Assembly (NCBI GenBank): GCA_029259935.1
Contig: JAJDEH010000351.1
Coordinates: 1-31,041, forward strand
Direction: 5' to 3'
DNA from: Planctomycetota bacterium
GTDB taxonomy: Bacteria > Planctomycetota > Planctomycetia > Pirellulales > Pirellulaceae
DNA: 31,041 nucleotides
Shown: in pieces, positions 9,131-16,219 of the stretch
Numbering within the stretch: the first letter of the stretch is position 1
Layout of the letters: the number at the start of each line of letters is the position of its first letter
Notes under the pieces: model-generated
The model's input: only the letters and a program-made list of their open reading frames with translations
The model's database searches: none
What the model was told of the DNA's origin: nothing
Position numbers and translations under genes: made by a program

Positions 9131-10318
9131 ATGAGTGAACTTCTTACCGATGCCGTCTCCAGTGTCGCCGTCCCGACAATGGTTGGGCCACTTTCCGACA
9201 AGTCGCCGACTAAACTCCTACGGGTCATGCACGTGATCAACGGCGAGCATTATTCAGGCGCGGAGCGTGTCCAAGATCTGCTGGCGGCATGTTTGCCTGA
9301 AGAAGGGTTTTCCGTCGGCTTTGCGTGCCTGGTTCCTGGAAAATTTGGAGAAATGCGCCAGACCCAGAACGCACCGTTGTTCGAAATGCCCATGCGCTGG
9401 CGATTCGATCTTCGGCCGGCGCGCCGTTTGGCGAAGATCGTGCGTGACGAAAACTATCAACTCGTCCACGCCCACACGCCCCGCTCGGCGATGATCGGCG
9501 GTATAGCCGCGCGGCTGGCGGGCGTCCCGTTTGTCTACCATGTCCACAGTCCAACCGCTCGCGACTCGACACGCCGATTTCAAAACTGGCTGAATACGAA
9601 AGCCGAACAGTGGAGCATCCGCCGAGCGTCGCGTTTGATCACGGTTTCCGCCAGCCTGGGACGATACATGAAACAACTGGGTTATGCTCCCGAGAAGATC
9701 GCGGTCGTTCCCAACGGAGTGCCGATGGCCGAGCGGCAGCGAACCAGCGAACCGCCCAGCGGCACCTGGACCCTGGGAACCGTCGCGCTCTTTCGACCAC
9801 GCAAGGGAACCGAAGTGTTGATCGAAGCCCTAGCGCGGCTTCGCGGGGCGGGACACGACGCACGAATTCGCGCCGTCGGTCCGTTTGAAACCAAAGAGTA
9901 CGAAGACGATCTCAAACAACGCGTCCGCCAACTTGACCTAGAAGACTCTGTCGACTGGATCGGATTCACGCGCGACGTCGGCCACGAACTGACGAAGATG
10001 GATCTCTTTGTCTTGCCAAGTCTGTTCGGCGAAGGCCTGCCGATGGTTGTCTTGGAAGCGATGGCGGCGGGCGTGCCGGTCGTGGCGACGGATATCGAGG
10101 GCGTTCCGGAAGCGATTCGTGACGAAACCGACGGCGTCATCGCGGCCCCCAATGATCCCGATGATCTCCAGCGGGCGATCGAGAAAGTGATCGACGGTCG
10201 ACTGAATTGGTCGCAACTGCGCATGCAGGCGACGCGACGGCACGCCGAGCAATTCTCGGACCGTGCCATGGCGTCCTTGGTCGCCGGCTGCTATCGAGAA
10301 GTCTTGCAGCTCTCCTAG
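9131..10318 (+). CDS. Glycosyltransferase family 4 protein
   Basis: This 395-residue GT-B enzyme transfers a sugar from a nucleotide donor, probably while building surface polysaccharide or glycolipid. The N-terminal acceptor half starts at about residue 30 (RVMHVINGEHYSGAE), with VHAHTPRS and VYHVHSP segments typical of GT4. The C-terminal donor half has FRPRKG, and the family's EX7E signature is Glu301 to Glu309 inside GEGLPMVVLEAM, followed by AAGVPVVATD. It lacks signal or membrane segments and should be cytoplasmic or peripheral. The ATG at 9131 fits the family start, and the first 28 residues are a poorly conserved leader. Acceptor and donor cannot be told. No other polysaccharide genes adjoin it in this window. 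Confidence 0.9.
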   Translation: MSELLTDAVSSVAVPTMVGPLSDKSPTKLLRVMHVINGEHYSGAERVQDLLAACLPEEGFSVGFACLVPGKFGEMRQTQNAPLFEMPMRWRFDLRPARRLAKIVRDENYQLVHAHTPRSAMIGGIAARLAGVPFVYHVHSPTARDSTRRFQNWLNTKAEQWSIRRASRLITVSASLGRYMKQLGYAPEKIAVVPNGVPMAERQRTSEPPSGTWTLGTVALFRPRKGTEVLIEALARLRGAGHDARIRAVGPFETKEYEDDLKQRVRQLDLEDSVDWIGFTRDVGHELTKMDLFVLPSLFGEGLPMVVLEAMAAGVPVVATDIEGVPEAIRDETDGVIAAPNDPDDLQRAIEKVIDGRLNWSQLRMQATRRHAEQFSDRAMASLVAGCYREVLQLS

Positions 10319-10319
10319 T

Positions 10320-10342
10320 GTCGGCGGCCAACAACTGCCGAC
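10320..10342. terminator. Hairpin between convergent genes
   Basis: GTCGGC (10320-10325) and GCCGAC (10337-10342) form a 6-bp stem with an 11-base loop. It fills the 33-base gap between the converging glycosyltransferase and VWA genes. It could serve both strands, but lacks T-runs on either side. Confidence 0.4.
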
Positions 10343-10351
10343 CGTGCCGCA

Positions 10352-11956
10352 CTAATTGGGCAGGGCGCGCGCCGTTTTGACAAGCGCCAGAAATTCACCG
10401 CGGTAGCCAAAGGGATCGTTGCCCTTGGCGGCGGCGGCGATCTCCAGGACTCCGTCGTACGTCGAATCGCCCTTGTATTGCGAACCACGAAGCAACATGC
10501 CGAAGGAAGCAATGGCGGCGGCGAATTGAAAATCGGGCGTGGCCTCGCCGAATTGCTGGCCACCGTCCAGTACCGCCAGGCTCATCGGCGTACTCGTTTC
10601 GGCGTCGGGCAGCTTGTAACGCAGATGCACCGTCAACAGTTCGTCGCTGGCCTCGGCTTTGGATGACTCTTCCTTGTTTTGATACTTTAGATCAATGGCT
10701 TCCGGCAACTTGACGCTGGAGTCAACACCCACCGGCACGACTTCATATAGCGCCGTGACGCAGTGCCCGGCCCCGATTTCACCCGCGTCCTTTTTATCAT
10801 CTTGAAAATCCTCGGTCGCCAGCCGGCGATTTTCGTAACCGATCAACCGATACCCGGCTACCTTGGCGGGATTGAATTCGACTTGAATCTTGACGTCCTT
10901 GGCGATGGTCACCAACGTACCACTCATCTGCTCGACCAACACTTTGCGGGCTTCCAACTTGGTATCGACGAAGGCATAGTTTCCGTCGGCTTTGTTGGAA
11001 ACCTCTTCCAGCATCGCGTCATTGTGGTTCCCCATCCCAAAGCCCAACACCGACATCTGGACACCTTGCTTGGCGTACTGTTCGACCTGCCGGACCAATT
11101 CTCCGGGGCTTGTCGTCCCGACATTGAAATCACCGTCGGTGCACAGGATAACTCGGTTCGTGCCGCCCTTGATGTAGTTTTGCAGTGCGACCGAATAGGC
11201 CACTTCCAGCCCCGCGCCGCCTGCCGTCGATCCGCCGGACTGCAGCGAGTCGATCGCGGCAAGGATCTTCTGCTGTTCGTTTCCTGGGGTCGATCGCAGA
11301 ACGACGTTCGCCGAACTGGCATAGGTGGCAATCGCCACGCTATCGGTTTCTTCCAGTTGCTCGACCAGCATGCGCAGCCCCTTTTTCACCAACGGCAGCT
11401 TGTTTTCGGCTTTCATCGAGCCCGAGCAATCGACCAGAAAGACAAGGTTGCTGACCGGCCGCTCGGATTGCTTCATCTCTTTTCCCTTGATGCCGACGCG
11501 CACCAGACGATGGCCGGGTGTCCAGGGGCATTCGGCGACCTCGACGTTCGCTGCAAAGGGATGTTCATCGGCGGGTTCTGAATAGTCGTAGTTGAAGTAA
11601 TTGATCAGCTCTTCAATTCTGACGGCGTCGGCGGGCGGCAATCGATGGCGATTCAGAAACTGGCGAACTTTGGAATACGAGGCGGTATCGACATCTATGG
11701 AAAGCGTTGACAGCGGCGAATTGGCAGTTCGTTCAAAGTCGTTTTCCACGATGTGGTCGAACTTATCGCCGCTCTCGCCGGGGCCCACTCCTTCTTCGAG
11801 AGGAATTCCCGTCATTGGCTCCAGGTGAGCCCCCCCTGTGATGTCCATACTCGTGCCGGTCGTCATCTCACTGGCATCCTGAGAAGTCTTGATTCCACAT
11901 CCGGCTGCAAGAATTGCGAATCCAGTGAACAACGAGAGGAGGCACAAGTAGCGCAT
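10352..11956 (-). CDS. YfbK-type von Willebrand factor A lipoprotein
   Basis: This 534-residue protein starts with a lipoprotein signal peptide (MRYLCLLSLF..., lipobox LAAGC with Cys20), so it should be lipid-anchored outside the inner membrane. A conserved VWA N-terminal region follows (NDFERTANSPLSTLSIDVDT, then DAVRIEELINYF). Next comes a VWA domain with the metal-ion adhesion site DCSGSM, and last a C-terminal DUF3520-like region ending in FLALVKTARAL. This layout matches the E. coli YfbK family. The role of the family is not well defined; binding of protein partners through the metal site is expected. The start was chosen at 11956 because the signal peptide begins there and GGAGA lies just upstream. 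The longer frame to 12022 adds 22 residues with no support. It probably has its own promoter in the 150-base gap to the sigma gene. Confidence 0.9.
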   Translation of the reverse strand: MRYLCLLSLFTGFAILAAGCGIKTSQDASEMTTGTSMDITGGAHLEPMTGIPLEEGVGPGESGDKFDHIVENDFERTANSPLSTLSIDVDTASYSKVRQFLNRHRLPPADAVRIEELINYFNYDYSEPADEHPFAANVEVAECPWTPGHRLVRVGIKGKEMKQSERPVSNLVFLVDCSGSMKAENKLPLVKKGLRMLVEQLEETDSVAIATYASSANVVLRSTPGNEQQKILAAIDSLQSGGSTAGGAGLEVAYSVALQNYIKGGTNRVILCTDGDFNVGTTSPGELVRQVEQYAKQGVQMSVLGFGMGNHNDAMLEEVSNKADGNYAFVDTKLEARKVLVEQMSGTLVTIAKDVKIQVEFNPAKVAGYRLIGYENRRLATEDFQDDKKDAGEIGAGHCVTALYEVVPVGVDSSVKLPEAIDLKYQNKEESSKAEASDELLTVHLRYKLPDAETSTPMSLAVLDGGQQFGEATPDFQFAAAIASFGMLLRGSQYKGDSTYDGVLEIAAAAKGNDPFGYRGEFLALVKTARALPN

Positions 11957-12108
11957 GGTGATTCTCCAGGTAAGCATGTGGCTTGGGACGAATGAATGTA
12001 CGGCGGTTAGACCTAGGAACATGGTTCCAACCGTCTATATGCTAGATGCGCCCACCGCGCACAAAATTCCAACGAAACTTTTTTTCCGTGCCGGTATTCC
12101 TGGCTCGG

Positions 12109-12975
12109 TCAAAGAGTGACTCGCCGCAATTTGTCGGGATTCCGCACCACGTAGATGCCGGCAATCTTTCCGCCGGAAATACTCAGTGAAAACACGGAAT
12201 CAATCTCTTCAAGATGCTTCACGACCAGCGCGGGCTGCCGATTGAACCACGCGCACTGGACTGAATATTCGGGTCCGGAATTCTTCGTAATACCGTGCAG
12301 AAAACGCGCGACGTCGTCAGCTCCCACAATCGGGCGTCGAGCCGCGATGACTTTGCCACCGCCATCGGAACAGAGTTCAACATCCGCTGCTAGCACACCG
12401 AGAAAATCATCCAAGTTGCCAGACTGGCAGGTCGCCATGAATTGGCTGGCCAGCTTTTCATGTTCCTCTCGACTGGTTTCGAATCGCGGCTTTCGTTCGG
12501 CCAGAAATTGCCGGGCGCGACTGGCAATCTGACGGCAGTTCGCTGGGCTGCTATCAACAATTTCGCTTATTTCGGCGAAACTTTGTTGAAAGACATCATG
12601 TAGCAAAAAGACCGCCCTTTGCACGGGCGTTAGATTCTCTAGCAGCCGCAGAAATGCCATCGACACGGATTCGGCCAGTTCCACGTGGTCCTCGGCGGAC
12701 GGAGCGGTGTCGGTTTCAAGTGGCTCCGGCAGCCACGGCCCAACATACTCTTCTCTTGCTGACTTCATGGCTCGCAGCCGATCAATACACAGTCGGGTAA
12801 CGATGGTCTTCAGGTAGGCGGTCGTCGAGCGAACGTCGCCATGACTTGCTTGCCGCCATCGCAGGTACGCGTCTTGGACGATGTCTTCGCTGTCAGCGAC
12901 GGTGCCCAGCATGCGATAGGCGAGGGCCAGTAGATCGGGCCGAGCCGCCGCGAACTCGGAATCAAGCGGTTGCAT
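12109..12975 (-). CDS. ECF41-type RNA polymerase sigma factor with fused C-terminal domain
   Basis: This 288-residue sigma factor recruits RNA polymerase to a small regulon. Residues 10-75 are region 2 and about 102-160 region 4. A SnoaL-like extension of roughly 120 residues takes the place of a separate anti-sigma factor. Three signatures of group ECF41 are all present: WLPEP (81-85) in the linker, DGGGK (204-208) in the extension and NPDKL (279-283) at the end. In that group the extension both activates and restrains the factor. The ATG at 12975 overlaps the end of the oxidoreductase gene by 14 bases, which implies translational coupling. The longer open frame upstream only shadows that gene. 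The paired promoter lies at 14337-14363. The signal it responds to is unknown. Confidence 0.93.
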   Translation of the reverse strand: MQPLDSEFAAARPDLLALAYRMLGTVADSEDIVQDAYLRWRQASHGDVRSTTAYLKTIVTRLCIDRLRAMKSAREEYVGPWLPEPLETDTAPSAEDHVELAESVSMAFLRLLENLTPVQRAVFLLHDVFQQSFAEISEIVDSSPANCRQIASRARQFLAERKPRFETSREEHEKLASQFMATCQSGNLDDFLGVLAADVELCSDGGGKVIAARRPIVGADDVARFLHGITKNSGPEYSVQCAWFNRQPALVVKHLEEIDSVFSLSISGGKIAGIYVVRNPDKLRRVTL

Positions 12976-14278
12976 GGAGTGGCTCTTGGTGTTGTTGTTG
13001 TTGTTGCAAATAGCTGGCGGCAAGTCGCGCCGCCTGCCGCGCCGAAGCGGCCGCTGCGTCGGCAAGCATCCCTTCGGGACCGACCCAGTCGCCACACACG
13101 TACAAACCACTGGGGCTTCCAATTTCTGGCGACGGACGTCCATTCGTTCCACCCACGGCCGCTTCGTCGACGGCCGAAGCAACTTCCATGTTGCCGAGGT
13201 ACCGTGAGTGTACAACAAATTTCCGCCAAGTTGGTTGTACCTGGTCGAGCAATGCTTCCAGCCGAGGGCGAACTTGTTCGGGCGATTCGCCGGGCCCCAG
13301 ATAGACGGCGGCATGAATCAGCGCGGAACCTGGCGGGCCCAGCCGCGCGAACCGCGAATGCACCGAGCAGTACAGCGGTTCGTCGTACCCCAGCACGAAC
13401 CAACGCTTGGGCCGAGGCAGTTTGGATAAAGCCACATCCAGACAGGCCGCTCGGACTGGGGTTGTTGGCCGGTTTATCGCGGGTGCTGCTGCCACGCTTG
13501 ATGAGGGTAAGAGTGTCCGAGCCTGATCGAGTGTGGTGGCCAGCACGACGACGTCCGCCTCCATTCGCGTTCCATCGCTGAACAGGACTCCGCTTACGGA
13601 ATCGTTCCGCGTTTCCACTGCCGAAACCCGCCCGCCTGCCCGGCGTTGCACTCCCAATTGATCAGCCCGCGCGCATAACTGGTCGATGATCGATTGCCAG
13701 CCGTTGTCCAAATAGAGTACGCCCGCCCCGCCCAACTGCAATTGTGACAAGGCCGCGCCCGCGCTGGTCGTAGCTGGCGAGTTGTTATAGGTTACCAATC
13801 GCAGAATCATTTTCATCATGCCGCGCGCATCGGGCGTTCTAAAACGGGTCGCCAACCAATCGTCGACGGAAACTGAATTCCAGGGTTTCGGATCGAGTCG
13901 CTTGAGGCGGGCCATGAAGCCAGCCAACTCCCATTTCGCTTTGATGGAGAGGCCGCCTGTCGTCATTAGTGAAGTGGGACTTGAGGGTAGCCTGAAGAGC
14001 CGCCCACCTCGCAGCATGCACTGATTCCCCCGTGGAGTCCCGCCCCGCGTGGCAACTCCCAGTTGTTGCAAAATGCGATGCGCATGTCCCTCGACGTAGA
14101 GTGCGCGGGGCCCCTGGTTAATGACAAATTCCGATTTGCCGTTTGACCGGGCCCTGCCCCCGAACTGGTCGCTCTTCTCAACAATCTCCACCGCCACGTT
14201 GGCTTCCGCTAGCTGCAAGGCACAAATAAGTCCTGATAATCCACCGCCCACAACGATGGCTTTCTTGTGTTGGCGCAT
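12962..14278 (-). CDS. FAD-dependent oxidoreductase (amine oxidase / phytoene desaturase-like)
   Basis: This 438-residue flavoprotein opens with the dinucleotide-binding motif GGGLSG (residues 11-16), then EIVEKSDQFGGRAR, the usual second half of the FAD site. Near the C-terminus, YVCGDWVGPEGMLADAAAAS matches the FAD-contacting segment of the protoporphyrinogen oxidase and carotenoid desaturase superfamily. The substrate cannot be predicted. GGGAG precedes the ATG. It is the first gene of a two-gene operon with the ECF41 sigma factor. ECF41 loci typically pair the sigma gene with an oxidoreductase, epimerase or carboxymuconolactone decarboxylase, so this enzyme is the expected target of the neighbouring factor. 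The tail carries a poly-glutamine stretch encoded by a trinucleotide repeat. Confidence 0.88.
   Translation of the reverse strand: MRQHKKAIVVGGGLSGLICALQLAEANVAVEIVEKSDQFGGRARSNGKSEFVINQGPRALYVEGHAHRILQQLGVATRGGTPRGNQCMLRGGRLFRLPSSPTSLMTTGGLSIKAKWELAGFMARLKRLDPKPWNSVSVDDWLATRFRTPDARGMMKMILRLVTYNNSPATTSAGAALSQLQLGGAGVLYLDNGWQSIIDQLCARADQLGVQRRAGGRVSAVETRNDSVSGVLFSDGTRMEADVVVLATTLDQARTLLPSSSVAAAPAINRPTTPVRAACLDVALSKLPRPKRWFVLGYDEPLYCSVHSRFARLGPPGSALIHAAVYLGPGESPEQVRPRLEALLDQVQPTWRKFVVHSRYLGNMEVASAVDEAAVGGTNGRPSPEIGSPSGLYVCGDWVGPEGMLADAAAASARQAARLAASYLQQQQQHQEPLHATA
12991..13005. repeat. (GTT)5 trinucleotide repeat
   Basis: Five GTT units read as CAA codons (Gln) on the minus strand, near the C-terminus of the oxidoreductase. 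It lies only 16 bases beyond the sigma factor start codon. In-frame gain or loss of units would change the length of the Gln tract without breaking the frame. Confidence 0.8.
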
Positions 14279-14336
14279 GTGATGCTCCCGTCTTGATCTA
14301 GTTGGCTAGGCGACGCGTCGTCGCCGCAATGATCTA

Positions 14337-14363
14337 GACGGATTCGAGATGCAAAGTGTGACA
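14337..14363 (-). promoter_or_regulatory. ECF41 promoter of the oxidoreductase-sigma operon
   Basis: On the minus strand the sequence is TGTCACA (14363-14357), 16 bases, then CGTC (14340-14337). As I recall it, this is the published ECF41 promoter consensus, including spacer length. It sits about 60 bases before the oxidoreductase ATG, giving a leader of roughly 50 bases. This implies that the sigma factor transcribes its own operon. Confidence 0.85.
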
Positions 14364-14367
14364 CGTT

Positions 14368-14498
14368 CGCCAAGTTTTTTCTTGAAAATGAGCAGGCAAG
14401 TCCGCTCATGCGACCAGACATCCAAGAGATTTACTCGGCAAGCAATGAGCGGACATGACGTGCGGAGGCTGTTGGATCGGCCCGCCAAGTCTTTCTTG
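14368..14498. repeat. Repeats upstream of the ECF41 promoter
   Basis: Two near-identical copies of CGCCAAGT(T)TTTTCTTG-type sequence lie at 14368-14384 and 14483-14498. Between them is a perfect 10-bp inverted repeat: GTCCGCTCAT (14400-14409) and ATGAGCGGAC (14445-14454). They could be binding sites for a second regulator or chance matches. The remaining DNA between 14279 and 14571 holds no gene; a loose CCCGCC/GGCGGG pairing (14535-14570) might end the next gene's transcript. Confidence 0.4.
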
Positions 14499-14571
14499 GA
14501 GTGGACCCGGCAACGAATGACCGGCGTGGCGCGTCCCGCCCGCCTATCACATGGCCGTTCGCGCGGCGGGG

Positions 14572-15192
14572 TCAGCCCTTTTTCTTTGCTGCGGCCGCCT
14601 TGCGCAAACGAATAAATGATTCGATGGCGCGCACGGAGGGATCATCGGAGTGAGCCTTCAGGAATTTCTCGTCATAGCCTCGGCGCACCGCAATACTGGG
14701 CGGGATTTCCACACCCATTAAATGGCCGCGATTCCCCAGGAAATAGCTGACGCTGACTTTGGCCGTTTGCGAACCGCCGATCAACCCATCGGCATAAACA
14801 CCCACATTCCAATCAAAGGGAATGGGCCCTTCACCGTCGCGAGCCAACGGTCCGCGCGCTTCATAGATTCCGCGACCAGGGTGGAGCAGCACCGTCAGCT
14901 TTTTATGTTCCACTTTCGCATAGCGCTGAAAGAATTCGTTGAGTTCATCTTGTCGGCCTTTGAAACAGAGCGTCACGCCCGCCATTCCACTACCGAAACT
15001 TGGCGCGTCCCATTGGTCGCCCGCCACGCGCCGGCAACCGGCCAGCGCTTCCCTTAACCCCTTGGGCCAGTACGAAGCGTGACCGGATTCCCCATCCCCC
15101 AGACGGCGCATCGTAAAGTCGGCCTGGGCCGATGGGCTGCCCCAGCAAGTAGCAAACAGTAACATGAGCATCGTGGTGTAGGTTCGTTTCAT
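14572..15192 (-). CDS. Exported protein of unknown function
   Basis: This 206-residue protein has a clear Sec signal peptide (MKRTYTTMLMLLFATCWG, cleavage likely after SAQA). I do not recognise the mature domain. It contains two Cys residues (AGCRR and TLCFK), which could form a disulfide. A basic Ala/Lys-rich tail ends KKKG. The start at 15192 was chosen over the ATG at 15213 because the signal peptide begins there and AGGAAGAG precedes it. The gene is divergent from lutA and has its own promoter in the tandem repeat at 15212-15248. It is 293 bases from the oxidoreductase gene, so probably not in that operon. Confidence 0.75.
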   Translation of the reverse strand: MKRTYTTMLMLLFATCWGSPSAQADFTMRRLGDGESGHASYWPKGLREALAGCRRVAGDQWDAPSFGSGMAGVTLCFKGRQDELNEFFQRYAKVEHKKLTVLLHPGRGIYEARGPLARDGEGPIPFDWNVGVYADGLIGGSQTAKVSVSYFLGNRGHLMGVEIPPSIAVRRGYDEKFLKAHSDDPSVRAIESFIRLRKAAAAKKKG

Positions 15193-15211
15193 TTTCTCTT
15201 CCTGGTGAGCC

Positions 15212-15217
15212 ATTCTA
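15212..15217 (-). promoter_or_regulatory. Candidate -10 box for the exported-protein gene
   Basis: TAGAAT on the minus strand differs from TATAAT at one position. It lies inside one unit of a tandem repeat and about 20 bases before the start codon, giving a very short leader. No good -35 hexamer is seen at 17 bases (GATTGT). Confidence 0.4.
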
Positions 15218-15248
15218 CAATCCGACTCGAATCTACAATCTGACTCGA
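15213..15248. repeat. Two tandem 18-base units
   Basis: Units 15213-15230 and 15231-15248 share TCTACAAT(C/T)(C/T)GACTCGA-like sequence and match at 16 of 18 positions. Each unit contains a TGTAGA element on the minus strand, so the duplication also doubles the candidate -10 region. GTTAAC occurs at about 15252 and again at about 15308; a direct repeat TCACTG-G-TCACTG lies at about 15270. Any of these could be operator sites for the divergent lut operon. Confidence 0.7.
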
Positions 15249-15396
15249 AATGTTAACCGAAAGTTCCCTCACTGGTCACTGATCTACTCAAGTTCAACCA
15301 AATACAGGTTAACGACCGATGGCCGAGGCCCCACACGCGGAATGTGTGGCGAGTTTGGAACACTAGGGGCGAATCGGCCGTTTCCGCCACGGTGCC

Positions 15397-15426
15397 TTAC
15401 GCGCGCGGCCGACCGCTGCTTATAAT
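15397..15426 (+). promoter_or_regulatory. Candidate promoter of lutABC
   Basis: A perfect TATAAT box stands at 15421-15426, notable in this GC-rich DNA. The best -35 is a weak TTACGC (15397-15402) at 18 bases, so an activator may be needed. Transcription would start near 15433, about 37 bases before the lutA start. Confidence 0.5.
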
Positions 15427-15469
15427 CGTTGCTCGTCGCGGAGTTGATTTCAAAATTGTAGGAATTGTG

Positions 15470-16219
15470 GTGAAAGTCGCTCTCTTTATTCCCTGTTATA
15501 TCGACCAGTTTTATCCCCGCGTTGGCGTGGCAACGCTGGAGGTATTGGAGCGGCTAGGCATCGCCGTGGAATTCCCCAGCGCGCAAACCTGTTGTGGACA
15601 ACCGATGGCGAATACCGGGTGTACCGATTTGGCTCGGCCGCTCGCCTTGAAATTTTTCGACATCTTCCAAGACTATCAGTATGTGGTTTGCCCGTCTGGC
15701 AGTTGCGTGGCGATGGTCCGCCATCATTACGATGAATACCTGGAGGGAACTCCCGGATTTGATGAGCTGAAGGCCAAGACATTTGAACTCTGCGAGTTTC
15801 TCACCGATGTACTCAAAGTGGAAACTTGGCGGGGTAGTTTTCCCCACCGAGTGGGGTTGCACCAAAGCTGCCACGGCTTGCGCGAATTGCGGATGGGAAG
15901 CTGCAGCGAACGAGTCGAACCGCAGTTCAGCAAGCCGAAAGCACTTTTGAACATGTTGGAAGAGATTGAATTCACGACGCTCGAAAGGCCCGACGAATGT
16001 TGCGGTTTCGGCGGCACGTTCGCGGTCGCCGAGGAGGCGGTTTCCTGCATGATGGGGATGGATCGAATCGCCGATCATGAACAGGCGGGCACCGAGGTGC
16101 TGACCGCGGCGGACATGTCCTGCTTGATGCACTTGGACGGATTGATTCGCCGCGAAGGCAAGCCGATTCACGTGATGCACGTGGCGGAAATCCTGGCCGG
16201 CAACGAGGTGCCTCGATGA
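15470..16219 (+). CDS. lutA: Lactate utilization protein A
   Basis: This 249-residue subunit belongs to the LutABC complex, which oxidises L-lactate to pyruvate in the cytoplasm. It has two CCG (cysteine-rich) domains that bind iron-sulfur clusters: Cys9 in FIPCYID with TCCGQP and CPSGSC, then HQSCHG with DECCGFGGTF. The start is GTG at 15470 with AGGA six bases upstream; the protein then begins with the family-typical KVALFIPCY. The open frame extends to 15344, but that part is noncoding leader. The stop overlaps the lutB start (ATGA), so the two are translationally coupled. Homologues are also annotated as YkgE or glycolate-oxidase-like Fe-S proteins. The full gene trio here makes lactate the likely substrate. 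Confidence 0.93.
   Translation: MKVALFIPCYIDQFYPRVGVATLEVLERLGIAVEFPSAQTCCGQPMANTGCTDLARPLALKFFDIFQDYQYVVCPSGSCVAMVRHHYDEYLEGTPGFDELKAKTFELCEFLTDVLKVETWRGSFPHRVGLHQSCHGLRELRMGSCSERVEPQFSKPKALLNMLEEIEFTTLERPDECCGFGGTFAVAEEAVSCMMGMDRIADHEQAGTEVLTAADMSCLMHLDGLIRREGKPIHVMHVAEILAGNEVPR

Noticed and set aside
10763..11581. 272-codon plus-strand frame antisense to the VWA gene
   Set aside because: It is a shadow of a well-recognised VWA lipoprotein gene. It has no domain, ribosome site or signal of its own.
12976..13314. N-terminal extension of the ECF41 sigma factor
   Set aside because: It lies in a shadow frame of the oxidoreductase gene. Sigma region 2 begins properly just after the ATG at 12975.
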